A model generated the notes under the pieces. That model ran no database searches, had not been told where the DNA came from, and was given only the letters and a program-made list of their open reading frames with translations. A stretch of 64,000 nt of DNA from a virus. This document shows, piece after piece, positions 55,228 through 63,690 of this stretch. Position numbers and translations under genes: made by a program. The stretch covers positions 97,099 through 161,098 of IMG/VR virus record IMGVR_UViG_3300008954_000002, one strand, 5' to 3'. How positions within the stretch are numbered: position 1 is the stretch's first letter; every line of letters starts with the position of its first letter.

Positions 55228-57498
55228 CTACCTCTTTTTACCAATGTTGCCTCTACCACGAGAGCGTACTCTAGGACCAACACGATGTGGCTTAGACATA
55301 CTTTTTACCTCATTGATACCCTCTAAGTCCATCTCATGACCTCTAGTATGATTAGAATGAGAAGCAAGTCCTTCGAATATACTCTGGTGTGCATCTGGTT
55401 CTCTAGTACGTCCTATATCTCCTCTACTCTTGCGGAAGTGTTTTCCAGACAAGGTTTCTTCCGCCTGATACTTTTGCTTAACAAGCCTATCTACTTCGGG
55501 ACCCTCTCCTCTGACTATCTGCAATACACTAGGAAATCCAGGGAGACCTCTTGCCCTAGCTTCGTTAAACATTTCTTTTGCTTCTGCTTTGGGAGACATA
55601 TAAGAACCTTCTCCTGAAGACTTATTGATAAACTTTGGTCTGGAAATGGGAAGTTGATTACCACTATATACTGACACCTCAAGAGATAGTCCTGCAAGTG
55701 CCAACATTAATGCATCTAGTCTATGATCGCCAACACGAACATTCTCTGGACCATACACAGGCTTTCCTGTAGTAGGCGCTGTTCTTAGGATAACATAATT
55801 CATTAGTTGTTTAGTTAGGTCCTCATCGCTCTCAGGATATACGATAAGTTCATCTTGAAGAATCCTAACAGCATTCTCAACAAGGTAGTGCTTGCCCGCT
55901 TTCTTGATAATAGTTCCATCAATAGGATCTCTCAGTTCAATTGTCTTTGAAAAGTTAAAGGCTACTAAGCGATCAGAAAGCCTCACAGATTGTTCTTCTA
56001 TCTCGTTTCTATTTTCTTTTCTCTTCAGTCTATGAGCATAGAGAAGTAAGTCTTCGATGATTGTGTGACCATAACCTTCATCAGCATAGATCCAATCAGG
56101 CTTCCACTTGTGGTTGAGCCGTACCACTTCTTCCATCCAGCGTTTAGCTGAGAATTTAGAAGCTGGAATATTAATTGCCTCTCTACCATACCACTTGCCT
56201 GTAGAAGTAGAATAAGAGAGTACATAGAACTCAGTACCTGCATTCTTGTTCCAATCAATACCTATACAGGTAAGCATATTGGCTGGCTCAGTGACACCTA
56301 GTGATGTTCTTAGGAACTCTTGGCTGGCTGTTTGGTCATAGGTATAGTCTGCCCGAGCTGCATGTATCCATGAAGGACGAAAGACTCCATAGTTACCCTC
56401 AACGAACTGAGCCATGTACTCAGCCTCAAAACCCTCCTCAGTAGTTTCAGATTCTATCTCTTCTTTTACGCTATCCCAATGAGGAAGTACCGTAGATGGG
56501 TAATAATCTTCTTTGAAATCCGCACGCTCTAGTGCGTAGTTGTAGAATTTGCCTCGCTTCCCGATAGGAGTTGAAGTGGCCATCAGCACCACGCCTGGCC
56601 TTGTGAGCAAGATTGGTGTAATAACTTTATCCAGAATATCATCTGGGATCATATCCATTTCATCGAGATAGATAATGTCTGCTGAGCCGCCTCGAATTGT
56701 ACCACCACCCGAACCATCAGACTTGACTCCAAGCCCAGACACGAATCCCTTAATTGAAGTACCGCTTTTTAGTTCCATCTTATAGGTGGGAGTTTTAATG
56801 TACAGACTATCTCCTGTACCAGTGGTAACCTCTCTTCTAAGTTCAACGTTTCTCTTGATGAAGGCCTCCATTTCATCAAAGATAACAGTTAGTTGAGATT
56901 GATAAGGTGTAATGATTAAGATCTCAGGACCATGACTTACAGGGTTGCCTTCTGCGTCTAAACCACGGCTTACTTTCAGGTTGAAAGCATAGTAAACAAG
57001 CCTCAATGCCATTATAAAAGATTTCCCAGAGCGCCTCCCCCACCTGCATACATTTCTAAGACTAGTGCAACGCAGCAGTTCCTTTTGATAATTTCGTATG
57101 CGCCAGTTCTCATCGCTATCATCAAAACCAAACATCAGCTCTGCCCAAGCTACAGGATCGACTGTAGAGAGAAGAAGCTTTCTTGCTCTATCATAAGGAA
57201 TGTCATTAGCAGCACTAAGACGCTTTATCTTTTCCTTGGAGCCATTAGGTAATCCTCTGGGGATAAAGTTGCAGCTTACCTTAAAGGCACTTTCATTTTT
57301 CTTAGTTCTTTTATATTTCTCTATCTGTCGTATCTGACAATTGATACAAGTTCTATGGACATCAGTTTTTATTCCATACTCTTCTTTATAGTGTTCAGCA
57401 AGAGCAGGATCGGGTTTCGCAGCAGGGTCCTGATGTGTATATCCATACTCATTAGTAGTATAGAGTTCACTAAGTAACTCTTTGATAGTGGGACTCAT
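55228..57498 (-). CDS. terL: Terminase large subunit (756 aa)
   Basis: Starts at ATG 57498 with AGG at seven bases. The packaging motor and nuclease carries Walker A GRRSGKS at 154-160, Walker B IIYLDE at 275-280, the coupling motif ATSTPIGK near 307-314, and RuvC-like nuclease acids D415 (GIDWNKNAG), D473 (YADEGYG) and D591/D595 (GDHRLDALM). An N-terminal extension of about 110 residues bears C51-x2-C54 and C76, perhaps a zinc site. The C-terminus is strongly basic. It sits between two Gly-rich genes, with a TerS candidate two genes upstream. Confidence 0.93.
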   Translation of the reverse strand: MSPTIKELLSELYTTNEYGYTHQDPAAKPDPALAEHYKEEYGIKTDVHRTCINCQIRQIEKYKRTKKNESAFKVSCNFIPRGLPNGSKEKIKRLSAANDIPYDRARKLLLSTVDPVAWAELMFGFDDSDENWRIRNYQKELLRCTSLRNVCRWGRRSGKSFIMALRLVYYAFNLKVSRGLDAEGNPVSHGPEILIITPYQSQLTVIFDEMEAFIKRNVELRREVTTGTGDSLYIKTPTYKMELKSGTSIKGFVSGLGVKSDGSGGGTIRGGSADIIYLDEMDMIPDDILDKVITPILLTRPGVVLMATSTPIGKRGKFYNYALERADFKEDYYPSTVLPHWDSVKEEIESETTEEGFEAEYMAQFVEGNYGVFRPSWIHAARADYTYDQTASQEFLRTSLGVTEPANMLTCIGIDWNKNAGTEFYVLSYSTSTGKWYGREAINIPASKFSAKRWMEEVVRLNHKWKPDWIYADEGYGHTIIEDLLLYAHRLKRKENRNEIEEQSVRLSDRLVAFNFSKTIELRDPIDGTIIKKAGKHYLVENAVRILQDELIVYPESDEDLTKQLMNYVILRTAPTTGKPVYGPENVRVGDHRLDALMLALAGLSLEVSVYSGNQLPISRPKFINKSSGEGSYMSPKAEAKEMFNEARARGLPGFPSVLQIVRGEGPEVDRLVKQKYQAEETLSGKHFRKSRGDIGRTREPDAHQSIFEGLASHSNHTRGHEMDLEGINEVKSMSKPHRVGPRVRSRGRGNIGKKR

Positions 57499-57500
57499 GC

Positions 57501-58382
57501 TTACCTATAGTTAGAGAAGTAATTGCGGGAGGAGTGCAAATATGTCGCCTCCATTCCCAAAGATTGACGCGCGTTCATATGTGAGTTTCTCATAGCCTCC
57601 ACAGACCTAGCTCTCATAGTCATTGCGTTGCGTGTCATAAAGGCAGAAGTATCTCCAGCAGTGTCAATTGAATGGCGAGCTGCCCCTCGTCTATAGCCAG
57701 TCTTCACCAAGCTAAACGCCCCCTTCCCTACAAGTACCGCCCCACCTATTACTGCACCTGCTGCTAGCGCTCTTGGACCGGCTGCCAGCCACGAACCCGA
57801 ACCTATAGTAGCTGCACCCATAGCACCACCTACATAGCCGCCCATAAGTGAGCCAGGGGTTCCCAGCACAGATTGTCCAAGATTAGCTCCTATGCCAGCA
57901 CCAAGCATTACCCCTATGCTGCCGGGCATACCACGACTACGATATCTGAACTGGCCTACCTTGCCCCCATGCTTTCCCCCACCTGCTTGGCGCACATGGC
58001 TCCACCGCTGCATCCCGCTCATTACTCCTATGTCGTAAGCAAGAGCATCTTTTGCTCCAACAACACCGCCCTCACCACCGTCTGCACCTGTCCACCCTCG
58101 GTACATAAAATACCCACTAAGAGCTGGTCCAAAGAGACTGCCAAGAGTCTTTCCAATCCCAGGGTCCCCCACCTTGCCCCTGCCTCTTGGAAAACTAGGA
58201 GGTCCACCCAGTCCAGTTCCACGAGATATGTCCCACTTGGTATTGCCCCACTTGGTGTGGCGAGTATCACTCCAGTCGCTAAATCCTTCTCCATACTCGG
58301 GAGCAAGAGTATAGAATCCAGCAGTATTTAGAAATCCACCATGGACATAGTTCTGAAGATTTAATAGTGCGCTTTTAACCAT
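57501..58382 (-). CDS. Gly-rich membrane-like protein (293 aa)
   Basis: Starts at ATG 58382 right after the 1112-aa gene. Gly content is very high, with hydrophobic Gly/Ala-rich segments around residues 90-115 and 155-225 (IGVMLGAGIGANLGQSVLG, then ALAAGAVIGGAVLVGKGAF) that would form glycine-zipper helices. The N-terminal 90 residues are globular, and the C-terminal 50 are basic and Met/Arg/Asn rich. Its similarity in style to the 221-aa protein flanking the terminase is seen by composition, not alignment. It may be an inner-head or ejection protein. Confidence 0.55.
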   Translation of the reverse strand: MVKSALLNLQNYVHGGFLNTAGFYTLAPEYGEGFSDWSDTRHTKWGNTKWDISRGTGLGGPPSFPRGRGKVGDPGIGKTLGSLFGPALSGYFMYRGWTGADGGEGGVVGAKDALAYDIGVMSGMQRWSHVRQAGGGKHGGKVGQFRYRSRGMPGSIGVMLGAGIGANLGQSVLGTPGSLMGGYVGGAMGAATIGSGSWLAAGPRALAAGAVIGGAVLVGKGAFSLVKTGYRRGAARHSIDTAGDTSAFMTRNAMTMRARSVEAMRNSHMNARQSLGMEATYLHSSRNYFSNYR

Positions 58383-58384
58383 GC

Positions 58385-61300
58385 CTACATCCTGTGGTGA
58401 CCAATCGGGCTGTTAAACATCTGATGGTTCTGGTGCCTTTGACCAGCAGCCATCTTGCTTCTAAGATTTCTTCTACGTACCCCATACATTTCATATGCTT
58501 CTAACTTGCGCTTACCCCACATACTGTTGGTAGTGCTAAGCTGATCCAATGACATAGATTTATCATAGTTGCCATACCCAGTGCCACTACTTAGCTTTCT
58601 GTCATAAGTGCTACCATGAGTCGATGTAAGTGAACCAGTGTCTTGAAGTAACTGTTCCATGTAGGTTGTGTGTGGGGCTTTTGGCGCATAGTGCATAGGC
58701 ATTGAACTTCTAGCATCGTCACTAAAGCCAAGCTTGCCTATTCTTGCTCCAATCTCTGCAGCAGCTATGCTATCTGCAGTGCTATAGAAACCCTGTGCTT
58801 GTGCGTTCATCATCAGTGCGCCACCTGACATGGTGGCGCTATTCTTTACTAGTTTATTTGTATTGGCAAAGGTTGCCCACGTAATTCTGCTACCAGCTGC
58901 ATCGGTAACATCATAAGCAGCTTGGAAGAAAGGCTCAGACCACATACCTGCTTGAGCACCATGGGCAGTCTTCTCAATTCTACCAAGAGAATGGTAATCA
59001 ATCATTGGCTCAGTACCCTTCTTATAGAAAGGAAGTGCCCCAGCCATACCACGCCTAACTAACTCAAAGTTAAGGTTCTGCCCATCACCAATGACGGCAC
59101 CTACCATACGGCCATAGGTTACATTCGTAGGATCAAAGACAAGATCAAGCTTACCTGTCTTGCCTATCATGGCTTCTAAAGCTACTCTTGCAGCCTCGCC
59201 CTTAGGCTGGCTTTGCATAGAGGAGCCCTTAAGATTAAATATACCATTGCCGTGTACTATTTCAGGAGCATCAATACCTGCAAGGCGGAAGCTGAATCCC
59301 CTGTTGGCCCCAAAGAAACTTGCTATTGCACCACGTATACCACCCCGCTGAACAACAATAGTGTCAGCATCTTCTACTTTTACCTTCCAGTTTCCTTCAG
59401 ACAAACTTACTTTCTGGAGACCAGCTCCCTGTAACCCTGCATAGTTGGATGGATCTGCTCTTTGAACATCTTGTGTCAAGAAGGAATGTCCCGACGTATT
59501 GACCCCAAGCGAAGGCCATATCTGTTGCACCTTACCAAAGAGACCATTCACAGGATCGTAATGCTTAGCACCAAAAGAAGAACGCAAGTATTTCTCCCTT
59601 GCATCTAGAAGCTCTTGTTGCTCAAACACATGACTAGAATATACAGGCCCTCTATAAGGAGATCCAAAATCAGTAAATGCTCTCTTGCCCATAGCTGCGA
59701 TACCAGTAGGAGACATCCCTGCTCGCTTTGTCTTCCTAGGATCTCTAGTTCCGTAAAACTCTCCTTGTCCCTCAAGCCATACTTGGTAGTTCATGGTGCG
59801 GAGAGATTCAGGACCTCCTCGCTGATGTCTTGGACCATTCTTAATAACATCCATAACGCCAAGCGCACCCATTCCTGCAGCAAAGGCTGCTAGTGTTCTT
59901 CCCCCACTAGGAATCTTAGCCAATCGCTCAGTCATACTGCTTGTTCTACCTAGCCCTACCCTCTTTAGAGCAGAGGGGAGCTTGGGCAGCTCATGCATAC
60001 CATGCTGTCCTAAAAACTTAGTTATAGCTTTATCGTCTTGTGTGAGTATCTGCTTAATATAGTTATGCTCTAGATCTCTTCCGTGCCGGCTTAGATATTG
60101 GGCACTTAGGTTCTGCAGCGCATCGGCGCTTGCGACCTCCACACCATGCGCCCCCTCTCTAAGTCCTCCGCCTTTAGAAAGAGCATCAATCATAGACCTT
60201 GATACATCATCTATGTCTGTGTGCGTATATCTGCCAGAAGCTTTTATATCTTCTACTATATCTGCAATATCATAGATGGGTCTGGTTTGTGCTGCTTGCC
60301 TTGTTACATGCTCTGTCTCGCCTGCTCTAGACACAAGCTCTAGTGGAACAGCTTTGCGCACACCAGTTGTGCGGTGTGCTACCCCTTCTGTTGCAAGATC
60401 CTGAAAGGCTCTATCAAGTTGCTGGATAACCTGAGCCTTCTCTCCCTGCTTGTATAAGATATCTTGTAGAGCTTGGTACCTTACTTCCTTGGCTAGTGGC
60501 CCCGTGCCACCCTTCTCATACATGCGAATGAGTGCTCTACCATGCTCAGTACCTTCTGCTATATGCTGCAGATCTGCAGTTCTGGCAACAGCATTTCTTA
60601 AGATAGAGGCCTCTGTAATGGCATCTTCTAAAGACCTGTGCCATTCTCTTGCTCCAAAAGCCTTTGCTGCTGCACGGCCCTCTAGTTCTGTAGCCCCAAA
60701 AAGCCTAGCAGCAATATCCATTGAGGACCCATATCTGCCAGCAGGCATAGTAGACAAGCCTAGCTCTACTGCATATGACTGTCGTGCCTTTAATACATCG
60801 ATTATATCTCGTACATCGCCTGCACCCGTATGCTTTAGATATGCTTTCCAGACAGGCTTCCAATCCCCAGTAACACTTGCTTCTGCTCTAGCTGCTATTG
60901 CTTCAGGCCCAGTGACGTAAGTAGGAGCAGACGATAAGGGATTTCTCCACGGCAAAGCGGCTAGCATAGGGTGGGTTTGCCTTACCTTACGTATGGCTTG
61001 TTTCTCATTCATTCCCTCGGCAACAAGCTTGTCTATTAGGGGCTGCTGTTCAGCAGAGATGTGAGCCCCAATCTGAGCCGCTTCAAAATTGGCATTAGCT
61101 ATCCATGTAACATTCTGGCTCATCTTTTTAACTAGTTCAGAATCGGCAGAGAGTACACGCTCTAAAGTAGTGAGTTCAGTCTTGTAGCTTGCTAGTTTAG
61201 AACCAAAGGCCTGTAAGTCTAAGATACGCTGTTCTCTACTTACTCCCGGCGTCCCTCGGTTAAGCATATCTCCAAGAGGACCTTCTGGAGTAGTAAGCTG

Positions 61301-61723
61301 GTCATAGATCCACTTATCTTTCTGCTTGATACTCTCTAACGCCCCGGCAAGCCTACCCTCAGGCACATCCTTGAAAGCTCTCCTTAGCTGTTCAGCTGCT
61401 TCCTTGCCTCTACCGCCTGTAGTAGAGCCCTTAAGCATAAGTGCTTTAGCTACAACAACATCATCCCATGTAGCTGCCTTTCCTAGGAACTTAAGCCCAG
61501 GGTGGAATACGTGCTTGTCTGTAGCAGTGCTAGAAAGCTGTGTAAGATCTTGAGCCCTGTTACTCTTGCCCAAGATCATATTGGGAGCTATCTTCCACTC
61601 AGTAGCTTCCTGTGTAGCTAAGCTATACAGGGCCATCTCTACGGTACCAGAACCCTCTCTAAGCCCTAGGGTCTCAATATCAAGAATTAATGCATTCTGT
61701 AGTAACGAATGGTGTGAAGGCAT
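58385..61723 (-). CDS. DEDDh exonuclease plus SNase-like nuclease fusion (1112 aa)
   Basis: Starts at ATG 61723 (weak Shine-Dalgarno). The N-terminus has the DEDDh exonuclease set: Exo I D15/E17 (ILDIETLG), Exo II ANANFEAAQI with E214 where Asp is normal, Exo III H362/D367 (EWHRSLEDA); the wide spacing implies inserted helices. Residues about 775-925 are a staphylococcal-nuclease fold: D787, R813, D818, E821 (RLAGIDAPE) and R872 (YGRMVGA), equivalent to D21, R35, D40, E43 and R87. The middle has a hydrophobic stretch near residue 607. The Arg/Glu/Arg catalytic set is intact. Two nucleases in one late protein beside the terminase suggest processing of packaged DNA or ejection against host DNA. 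Confidence 0.8.
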   Translation of the reverse strand: MPSHHSLLQNALILDIETLGLREGSGTVEMALYSLATQEATEWKIAPNMILGKSNRAQDLTQLSSTATDKHVFHPGLKFLGKAATWDDVVVAKALMLKGSTTGGRGKEAAEQLRRAFKDVPEGRLAGALESIKQKDKWIYDQLTTPEGPLGDMLNRGTPGVSREQRILDLQAFGSKLASYKTELTTLERVLSADSELVKKMSQNVTWIANANFEAAQIGAHISAEQQPLIDKLVAEGMNEKQAIRKVRQTHPMLAALPWRNPLSSAPTYVTGPEAIAARAEASVTGDWKPVWKAYLKHTGAGDVRDIIDVLKARQSYAVELGLSTMPAGRYGSSMDIAARLFGATELEGRAAAKAFGAREWHRSLEDAITEASILRNAVARTADLQHIAEGTEHGRALIRMYEKGGTGPLAKEVRYQALQDILYKQGEKAQVIQQLDRAFQDLATEGVAHRTTGVRKAVPLELVSRAGETEHVTRQAAQTRPIYDIADIVEDIKASGRYTHTDIDDVSRSMIDALSKGGGLREGAHGVEVASADALQNLSAQYLSRHGRDLEHNYIKQILTQDDKAITKFLGQHGMHELPKLPSALKRVGLGRTSSMTERLAKIPSGGRTLAAFAAGMGALGVMDVIKNGPRHQRGGPESLRTMNYQVWLEGQGEFYGTRDPRKTKRAGMSPTGIAAMGKRAFTDFGSPYRGPVYSSHVFEQQELLDAREKYLRSSFGAKHYDPVNGLFGKVQQIWPSLGVNTSGHSFLTQDVQRADPSNYAGLQGAGLQKVSLSEGNWKVKVEDADTIVVQRGGIRGAIASFFGANRGFSFRLAGIDAPEIVHGNGIFNLKGSSMQSQPKGEAARVALEAMIGKTGKLDLVFDPTNVTYGRMVGAVIGDGQNLNFELVRRGMAGALPFYKKGTEPMIDYHSLGRIEKTAHGAQAGMWSEPFFQAAYDVTDAAGSRITWATFANTNKLVKNSATMSGGALMMNAQAQGFYSTADSIAAAEIGARIGKLGFSDDARSSMPMHYAPKAPHTTYMEQLLQDTGSLTSTHGSTYDRKLSSGTGYGNYDKSMSLDQLSTTNSMWGKRKLEAYEMYGVRRRNLRSKMAAGQRHQNHQMFNSPIGHHRM

Positions 61724-61728
61724 CTGCT

Positions 61729-62508
61729 CTAGTCGTCTAATAAGATTTCGTCGTCTTCTGCTATTAGCTCTACTTCTTCAACTTCTAACTGGCCCAATGC
61801 CTCCCGCAATTTAGTTATTTCAGCCAACACCCTACTCTCGTTACCAACTCCACCAACTTTAGCAGCCCAATCTGCTTTAGCTTTCCGCGTTTCCATAAGG
61901 TTGGTAAGCCATTTATCTCTCCTACGCTCAAGCTTTTCTAGAACTTCTAAAGCCGGGTGCAACTTAGCAACTTCTGCAGCCTGACCATTCTCATTAAACC
62001 CTATTATGTCTACCCGCATAAAGTCCCGGCCCTGCCCCCCTCTGTCTCCTACGCCTAAGATCATTAATGCTCTATTCTTATACAGGTCTAACAACGCCAA
62101 CTCATTAACAATAGACATCTCAATAGGGTTCTTAGGGTCTACATTGAGATGTTCCATATACTCAATAATCTTCTGTCTCATGTAGAACTTCTCTAAGATA
62201 CACTCTCTACCAATCGGATAGTCGGTGTCATTACCATATACTAAAGCCCCTGTTGTCTCATCTCTTTCAGGTATAGGGCACCTTTCTACAAACACACACT
62301 TTACAGGTCCAAGACACATGGTTGGAGCTACAGCGTGTAAGCCGTGACTCATACTGTGTACAGAGTTTCTTATTCTTAGTTGTTTATTGGGGGAAAGCCG
62401 GTCTAGATAGTTGACATAGTCTTCTTCTACTTCCGCTATTTCAGCTATTGCTTCTTCCTTAGTAGGTACTAAATCTAGCCCGACCTGCTTTGTATCTTTT
62501 TTAGACAT
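61729..62508 (-). CDS. Possible terminase small subunit (259 aa)
   Basis: The ATG at 62508 is preferred; a TTG two codons upstream (62514) is the other choice. Neither has a clear Shine-Dalgarno site. A four-Cys knuckle (MCLGPVKCVFVERCPIPE, then REC) followed by helices (EKFYMRQKIIEYMEHL, then LLDLYKNRALMILG) matches a protein type that large phages encode near the terminase and that is often called small terminase. The C-terminus is acidic (VEEVELIAEDDEIL). It lies two genes before terL. Recognition of DNA for packaging is inferred, not seen. Confidence 0.5.
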   Translation of the reverse strand: MSKKDTKQVGLDLVPTKEEAIAEIAEVEEDYVNYLDRLSPNKQLRIRNSVHSMSHGLHAVAPTMCLGPVKCVFVERCPIPERDETTGALVYGNDTDYPIGRECILEKFYMRQKIIEYMEHLNVDPKNPIEMSIVNELALLDLYKNRALMILGVGDRGGQGRDFMRVDIIGFNENGQAAEVAKLHPALEVLEKLERRRDKWLTNLMETRKAKADWAAKVGGVGNESRVLAEITKLREALGQLEVEEVELIAEDDEILLDD

Positions 62509-62547
62509 AGCCAATAGAAGTAAAAGTAAGGGGTAATGGGCCGCTGT

Positions 62548-62811
62548 TTAGGGAGTTAACTCAGTCTCTTTAGGGAGGGAGTTAAGCGCAGTGTCAATAG
62601 TATCTTTAAGTGATTCTAGATAGTTGCGAAGAGTTGCTTCTTCGCTCTCTCCGAATTGTTTAGTGACTATAGCATATCTACAGGAAGTGCCTAGTTCAGA
62701 TCTATCAACAAGATACTTGTAGCGGTAGTAGTGGAACTGTAGTAGTGATTCTACTTCTTGGTGAAGTGAATGTAGAGACGAGGAATAAGTATAGAGTAGA
62801 TCTTCTGTCAT
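62548..62811 (-). CDS. Small protein, first gene of the late minus-strand run (87 aa)
   Basis: Starts at ATG 62811 with AAGG upstream. Helical, aromatic N-terminus (LLQFHYYRYKYLVD) and an acidic C-terminus. It is the promoter-proximal gene of the 60-kb late unit. No family recognised. Its size would suit a packaging or regulatory accessory factor, but that is a guess. Confidence 0.55.
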   Translation of the reverse strand: MTEDLLYTYSSSLHSLHQEVESLLQFHYYRYKYLVDRSELGTSCRYAIVTKQFGESEEATLRNYLESLKDTIDTALNSLPKETELTP

Positions 62812-62884
62812 TCTAAGCCTTTAGAAAAGAAAGCAGTAGGTGGCCGGCTATATAGAGACTAAAATTAGTTGGAAAATATTTCTC

Positions 62885-62914
62885 ATAATACAAATTATAC
62901 ACTCTTGGTTTCAA
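62885..62914 (-). promoter_or_regulatory. Candidate sigma70-type promoter for the late run
   Basis: On the minus strand TTGAAA (62914-62909), an 18-bp spacer and TATTAT (62890-62885) lie about 75 bp upstream of the first late ATG. A better TATAAT (62899-62894) lies in the spacer but only 9 bp from TTGAAA. The match is reasonable but unproven. A phage-coded sigma factor or polymerase could use other signals. Confidence 0.35.
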
Positions 62915-63035
62915 GGCCGGATCATAAATAGGAATAGCCGCGTCATATTCAGCTTCTAAGCAGGGGGTAGAGTTCTCTTAGGGAATAGGGCTGGGGAAAC
63001 TTGGGCGCGAGCTTGAGAGATGAATAAGAGACAAA

Positions 63036-63140
63036 ATATATAGGAAGGTTGGGGGCGACACATCACACCCCTATAGGGAACAGTAGTACATATAGGAGAT
63101 GTGGGCCAGCATACGTATTTAGACAAGATATATAGGAGAT
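63036..63140. repeat. Three ATATAGG-type direct repeats in the strand-switch region
   Basis: TATATAGGAAGG (63037), CATATAGGAGATGTGGG (63089) and TATATAGGAGATTGTGGG (63129) recur 52 and 40 bp apart. The last two share ATATAGGAGAT followed by a G-rich run. None precedes a gene at ribosome-site spacing. They may be regulator sites or phage-specific promoter elements. Confidence 0.6.
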
Positions 63141-63207
63141 TGTGGGGTGGTTATAGTTAATAGTAGATCGGAACCTATTGTTCGGAGCCTACCGGGGTAA
63201 AGTATGC

Positions 63208-63244
63208 TTTTTTATTTTAATGGTGTTCAATGGAGGACACCATT
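63208..63244 (+). promoter_or_regulatory. Leader block 1: T-rich tract, AATGG and 8-bp hairpin
   Basis: TTTTTTATTTTAATGG, then AATGGTGT (63219-63226), a 10-base loop and ACACCATT (63237-63244), a perfect 8-bp stem. It ends 18 bases before the ATG of the 27-aa gene. The same T-tract/AATGG plus hairpin layout recurs three more times downstream. Confidence 0.7.
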
Positions 63245-63262
63245 ACCCGTCAAGGAGGCGGT

Positions 63263-63346
63263 ATGTACTATAGGTACTATGGAGCCATCCAACTCCTCAG
63301 GCTTAGTGCCTGGGGAGTTGTGGTGATCACCCTGCTTGTTGTGTGA
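63263..63346 (+). CDS. Tiny membrane protein (27 aa)
   Basis: ATG at 63263 with an excellent AAGGAGG site seven bases upstream. The product begins MYYRYYGAIQ and ends in a hydrophobic helix (WGVVVITLLVV), a single membrane segment. The stop codon lies inside the loop of a 13-bp hairpin. Tiny membrane proteins of this sort are typical of early phage regions. Function unknown; coding is supported by the ribosome site, location and the layout repeated in the next two genes. Confidence 0.6.
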   Translation: MYYRYYGAIQLLRLSAWGVVVITLLVV

Positions 63347-63360
63347 GCAACAAGCAGGGT
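63329..63360 (+). terminator. 13-bp perfect hairpin spanning the stop of the 27-aa gene
   Basis: ACCCTGCTTGTTG (63329-63341) pairs perfectly with CAACAAGCAGGGT (63348-63360) around a 6-base loop holding the TGA. It lacks a T tract of its own and precedes the second hairpin, so it may stabilise the transcript or help terminate together with it. Confidence 0.6.
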
Positions 63361-63362
63361 TT

Positions 63363-63406
63363 GAGAGGAGGCTTAGTCGTAAGGCTAGGTCTCCTCTCTT
63401 TTTTAA
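63363..63406 (+). terminator. Intrinsic terminator after the 27-aa gene
   Basis: GAGAGGAG pairs with CTCCTCTC, with inner pairing possible (CTTA/TAAG), followed directly by TTTTTT. The T tract merges into the next repeated leader block. Confidence 0.8.
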
Positions 63407-63437
63407 TGGCTAGCATACGTGTGAGATGTATGCGACC
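63399..63437 (+). promoter_or_regulatory. Leader block 2 with 6-bp hairpin
   Basis: TTTTTTAATGGCTAGCATAC, then a 9-base loop and GTATGC (63428-63433), followed by GACCA. Block 3 shares the pattern GG(C/T)TAGCAT, a spacer and TGCGACCA, and its stem differs by compensating or G-U changes, so the hairpin is probably functional. Confidence 0.65.
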
Positions 63438-63466
63438 AAGACTCTTATTCCTGTGGAGGTAATACT

Positions 63467-63637
63467 ATGGGACTATATGAGTACTTTCTCTCCAAGGTGG
63501 AGGAGATGAGGGCGTCGGCCCTCCCTCCCCTCGGGGAGAGCCCCTCCAGTGAGGAACTGGAGGAGCTCACCTTTGAGGCCCTAGAGGTCACAGAGGTGAG
63601 CGCGCGGACACTTGTCGAAGTGGAGGAGCTTCGGTAG
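63467..63637 (+). CDS. Small acidic protein (56 aa)
   Basis: ATG at 63467 with GGAGG at good spacing. Glu-rich and helical (SEELEELTFEALEV) with a more G+C-rich codon make-up than the late genes. It is flanked by leader block 2 and a strong terminator, so it is its own transcription cassette. Acidic mini-proteins often target host DNA-binding or enzymatic factors; no specific role is claimed. Confidence 0.65.
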   Translation: MGLYEYFLSKVEEMRASALPPLGESPSSEELEELTFEALEVTEVSARTLVEVEELR

Positions 63638-63648
63638 GTGTCCGCATT

Positions 63649-63690
63649 GGGGAGGACAGGTCTTAGGGCTTGTCCTCCCCTTTTTATTTC
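63649..63690 (+). terminator. Intrinsic terminator after the 56-aa gene
   Basis: GGGGAGGACA pairs perfectly with TGTCCTCCCC over a 12-base loop, followed by TTTTTATTTC. A clear Rho-independent terminator whose T tract begins leader block 3. Confidence 0.88.

Larger units (their letters stand above)
62812..63207. other. Divergent intergenic region between late minus-strand run and plus-strand small genes
   Basis: About 400 bp without a plausible gene. It contains an A+T-rich stretch with a possible minus-strand promoter (near 62885-62914), then a G-rich stretch with a three-copy ATATAGG-type repeat (63036-63140). No clear terminator separates the two directions. It is the strand-switch point of the window. 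Confidence 0.7.

Noticed and set aside
62894-62914. TTGAAA with the nearer TATAAT as a promoter
   Set aside because: Spacing is only 9 bp, too short for a sigma70 promoter; the 18-bp pairing with TATTAT was preferred.
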